Shown: positions 6,370 to 11,643 of the stretch, in pieces | How positions within the stretch are numbered: the stretch's first letter is position 1 | Layout: the number at the start of each line of letters is the position of its first letter | DNA from: CAYLUN01 sp964386865 | GTDB taxonomy: Bacteria > Verrucomicrobiota > Kiritimatiellia > RFP12 > UBA1067 | NCBI GenBank assembly: GCA_964386865.1 | Contig: CAYLUN010000136.1 | Coordinates: forward strand, 1 to 11,643 | DNA length: 11,643 nt | Direction of reading: 5' to 3' | Notes under the pieces: model-generated | What the model was told of the DNA's origin: nothing | Database searches by the model: none | The model's input: only the letters and a program-made list of their open reading frames with translations | Made by a program: the position numbers and the translations under genes

Positions 6370-6421
6370 GGGAGGGCCGGGTTCCACCCCGGCCGCGGAC
6401 GGCGTGGAGGCCGTCCCTCCC
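6370..6421. repeat. REP-like element folding as a three-way junction
   Basis: A 52-base unit with an outer 7-bp stem, GGGAGGG (6370-6376) with CCCTCCC (6415-6421). It encloses two inner hairpins: CCGGG (6377-6381) with CCCGG (6388-6392), and GGACGGC (6397-6403) with its complement at 6410-6416. The second inner stem shares two bases with the outer stem, so the ends compete slightly. Such compact double hairpins in a non-coding gap are typical of dispersed REP/BIME-like elements. I recall similar GC-rich repeats from Verrucomicrobiota-type genomes, but that is memory, not evidence from this window. Confidence 0.6.
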
Positions 6422-6489
6422 TGTGTGTGTGGCCGCCCGTTCAGGCCATTTACTTATCGGCAGCGGTATGCGTTAATCTCTTCTGGAAT

Positions 6490-6507
6490 GGGGACAGGCG
6501 TGTCCCC
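6490..6507. repeat. Short perfect hairpin
   Basis: GGGGACA (6490-6496) and TGTCCCC (6501-6507) form a perfect 7-bp stem around the loop GGCG. There is no adjacent T-tract on either strand. It lies 72 bases beyond the rpoC terminator in the direction of transcription. It resembles the GGGGACA-type short inverted repeats seen in REP elements and near REP-associated transposases, but no transposase is present here. Confidence 0.45.
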
Positions 6508-6578
6508 GCTCCCAACGGATCGGCACCCTATTCGTCTGCAGTGCGCGACACCAAATCGCAGTCCGCGTGCCACGCCAC

Positions 6579-6616
6579 AAAAAAAGCGGGCGGAGCGCGT
6601 GATGCGCCCCGCCCGC
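6579..6616 (-). terminator. Intrinsic terminator of the rpoBC transcript
   Basis: On the minus strand a GC-rich 13-pair stem (plus-strand arms 6586-6598 and 6604-6616, loop 6599-6603) is followed directly by seven T residues (plus-strand A at 6579-6585). The only non-Watson-Crick position, 6594/6608, is a G-U pair in minus-strand RNA but an A-C mismatch in plus-strand RNA, which confirms the direction. It lies 76 bases after the rpoC stop. This is the clearest regulatory structure in the window. Confidence 0.92.
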
Positions 6617-6654
6617 CGTTTCAAATGGAATCAGGGCTGCCTGCCATCGGCCTC

Positions 6655-6676
6655 ACAGCCTGACAGCCTACAGCCT
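6655..6676. repeat. Triplicated ACAGCCT heptamer
   Basis: ACAGCCT occurs at 6655-6661, 6663-6669 and 6670-6676, with a single G between the first two copies. The array lies in the rpoC 3' untranslated region, between its stop codon and the terminator. It looks like a simple slippage repeat and has no evident function. Confidence 0.55.
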
Positions 6677-6692
6677 AAACCTCTTCCCCGGC

Positions 6693-10883
<4,191 letters not shown>

Positions 10884-10888
10884 TGTGA

Positions 10889-10894
10889 CCCTCC
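10889..10894 (-). promoter_or_regulatory. Ribosome binding site of rpoC
   Basis: On the minus strand GGAGGG lies in the 23-base rpoB-rpoC gap, five bases before the rpoC ATG. It is the strongest Shine-Dalgarno sequence in the window and fixes the rpoC start. It also shows that this organism uses a standard anti-Shine-Dalgarno. Confidence 0.85.
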
Positions 10895-10906
10895 AGACTC
10901 GTCGCC

Positions 10907-11643
<737 letters not shown>

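Larger units (their letters stand above)
5818..6692. other. Repeat-rich intergenic region without a credible gene
   Basis: About 875 bases separate the PBP start from the rpoC stop, both genes on the minus strand. The region must hold the 3' end of the rpoBC transcript (terminator at 6579-6616) and any promoter for the PBP/SEDS pair. Open frames here have skewed, arginine-rich composition, no family signature and no ribosome site. One minus-strand frame (6206 down to the stop at 5964-5966) runs 80 codons with no ATG and a helix-like stretch ILAKRAREAVAKAVREV; I could not assign it. The rest is foldable DNA, described in separate entries. No tRNA or small RNA could be identified. No minus-strand -35/-10 pair of reasonable quality was seen before the PBP gene; a TAAGAT directly before ATG 5817 is weak. 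Confidence 0.6.

Noticed and set aside
6377..6392. CCGGG-TTCCAC-CCCGG looking like a tRNA T-arm
   Set aside because: The loop is six bases, not seven, no acceptor, D or anticodon arms surround it, and it fits better as one arm of the REP-like element.

Overview
The window is GC-rich bacterial chromosome with dense, mostly housekeeping gene content. It carries the ends of icd and rpoB, all of rpoC, a SEDS/penicillin-binding-protein pair, and a two-gene unit for an integral membrane acyltransferase and an exported SGNH esterase. The DUF5009/HGSNAT-type acyltransferase, the GxDLY-SGNH esterase and the repeat-rich, high-GC intergenic DNA suggest a member of the Planctomycetota-Verrucomicrobiota group, possibly Kiritimatiellota-like. 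That placement is inferred from style and is low to moderate in confidence, because no marker in the window settles it.

Left part, plus strand (1-2743): the last 63 codons of NADP-isocitrate dehydrogenase, then a 164-base gap with a 26-bp near-perfect palindrome that looks like an operator. Next come the acyltransferase (359-1606) and, 24 bases later, the secreted esterase (1631-2743). The pair reads as one transcription unit that may add acyl groups to glycans at the membrane and remove them outside it.

Middle (2744-5817): a 237-base convergent intergenic region with a hairpin and short repeats, then on the minus strand a class B PBP (4255-5817) and a SEDS glycosyltransferase (2981-4258) that overlap by four bases (ATGA). 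Together they form a peptidoglycan polymerase/transpeptidase pair of the RodA-PBP2 or FtsW-FtsI kind. The PBP is short and appears to have two N-terminal membrane segments.

Intergenic block (5818-6692, about 875 bases): no credible gene. It holds several foldable elements: a repeat also present in inverted form at 2833-2862, a 15-pair hairpin, a 52-base cloverleaf-like REP element, a short perfect hairpin, and a textbook intrinsic terminator for the rpoBC transcript.

Right part, minus strand (6693-11643): complete rpoC and the 3' part of rpoB, 23 bases apart, in the usual rpoBC order. No rpsL/rpsG/fusA genes follow rpoC; the transcript appears to end at the terminator at 6579-6616.

I found no CRISPR array, tRNA, rRNA, phage gene or complete insertion sequence, and no clearly new multi-gene system. 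The most interesting points are the acyltransferase/esterase pair with its upstream palindrome, the unusual PBP anchor, and the REP-like repeat cluster.
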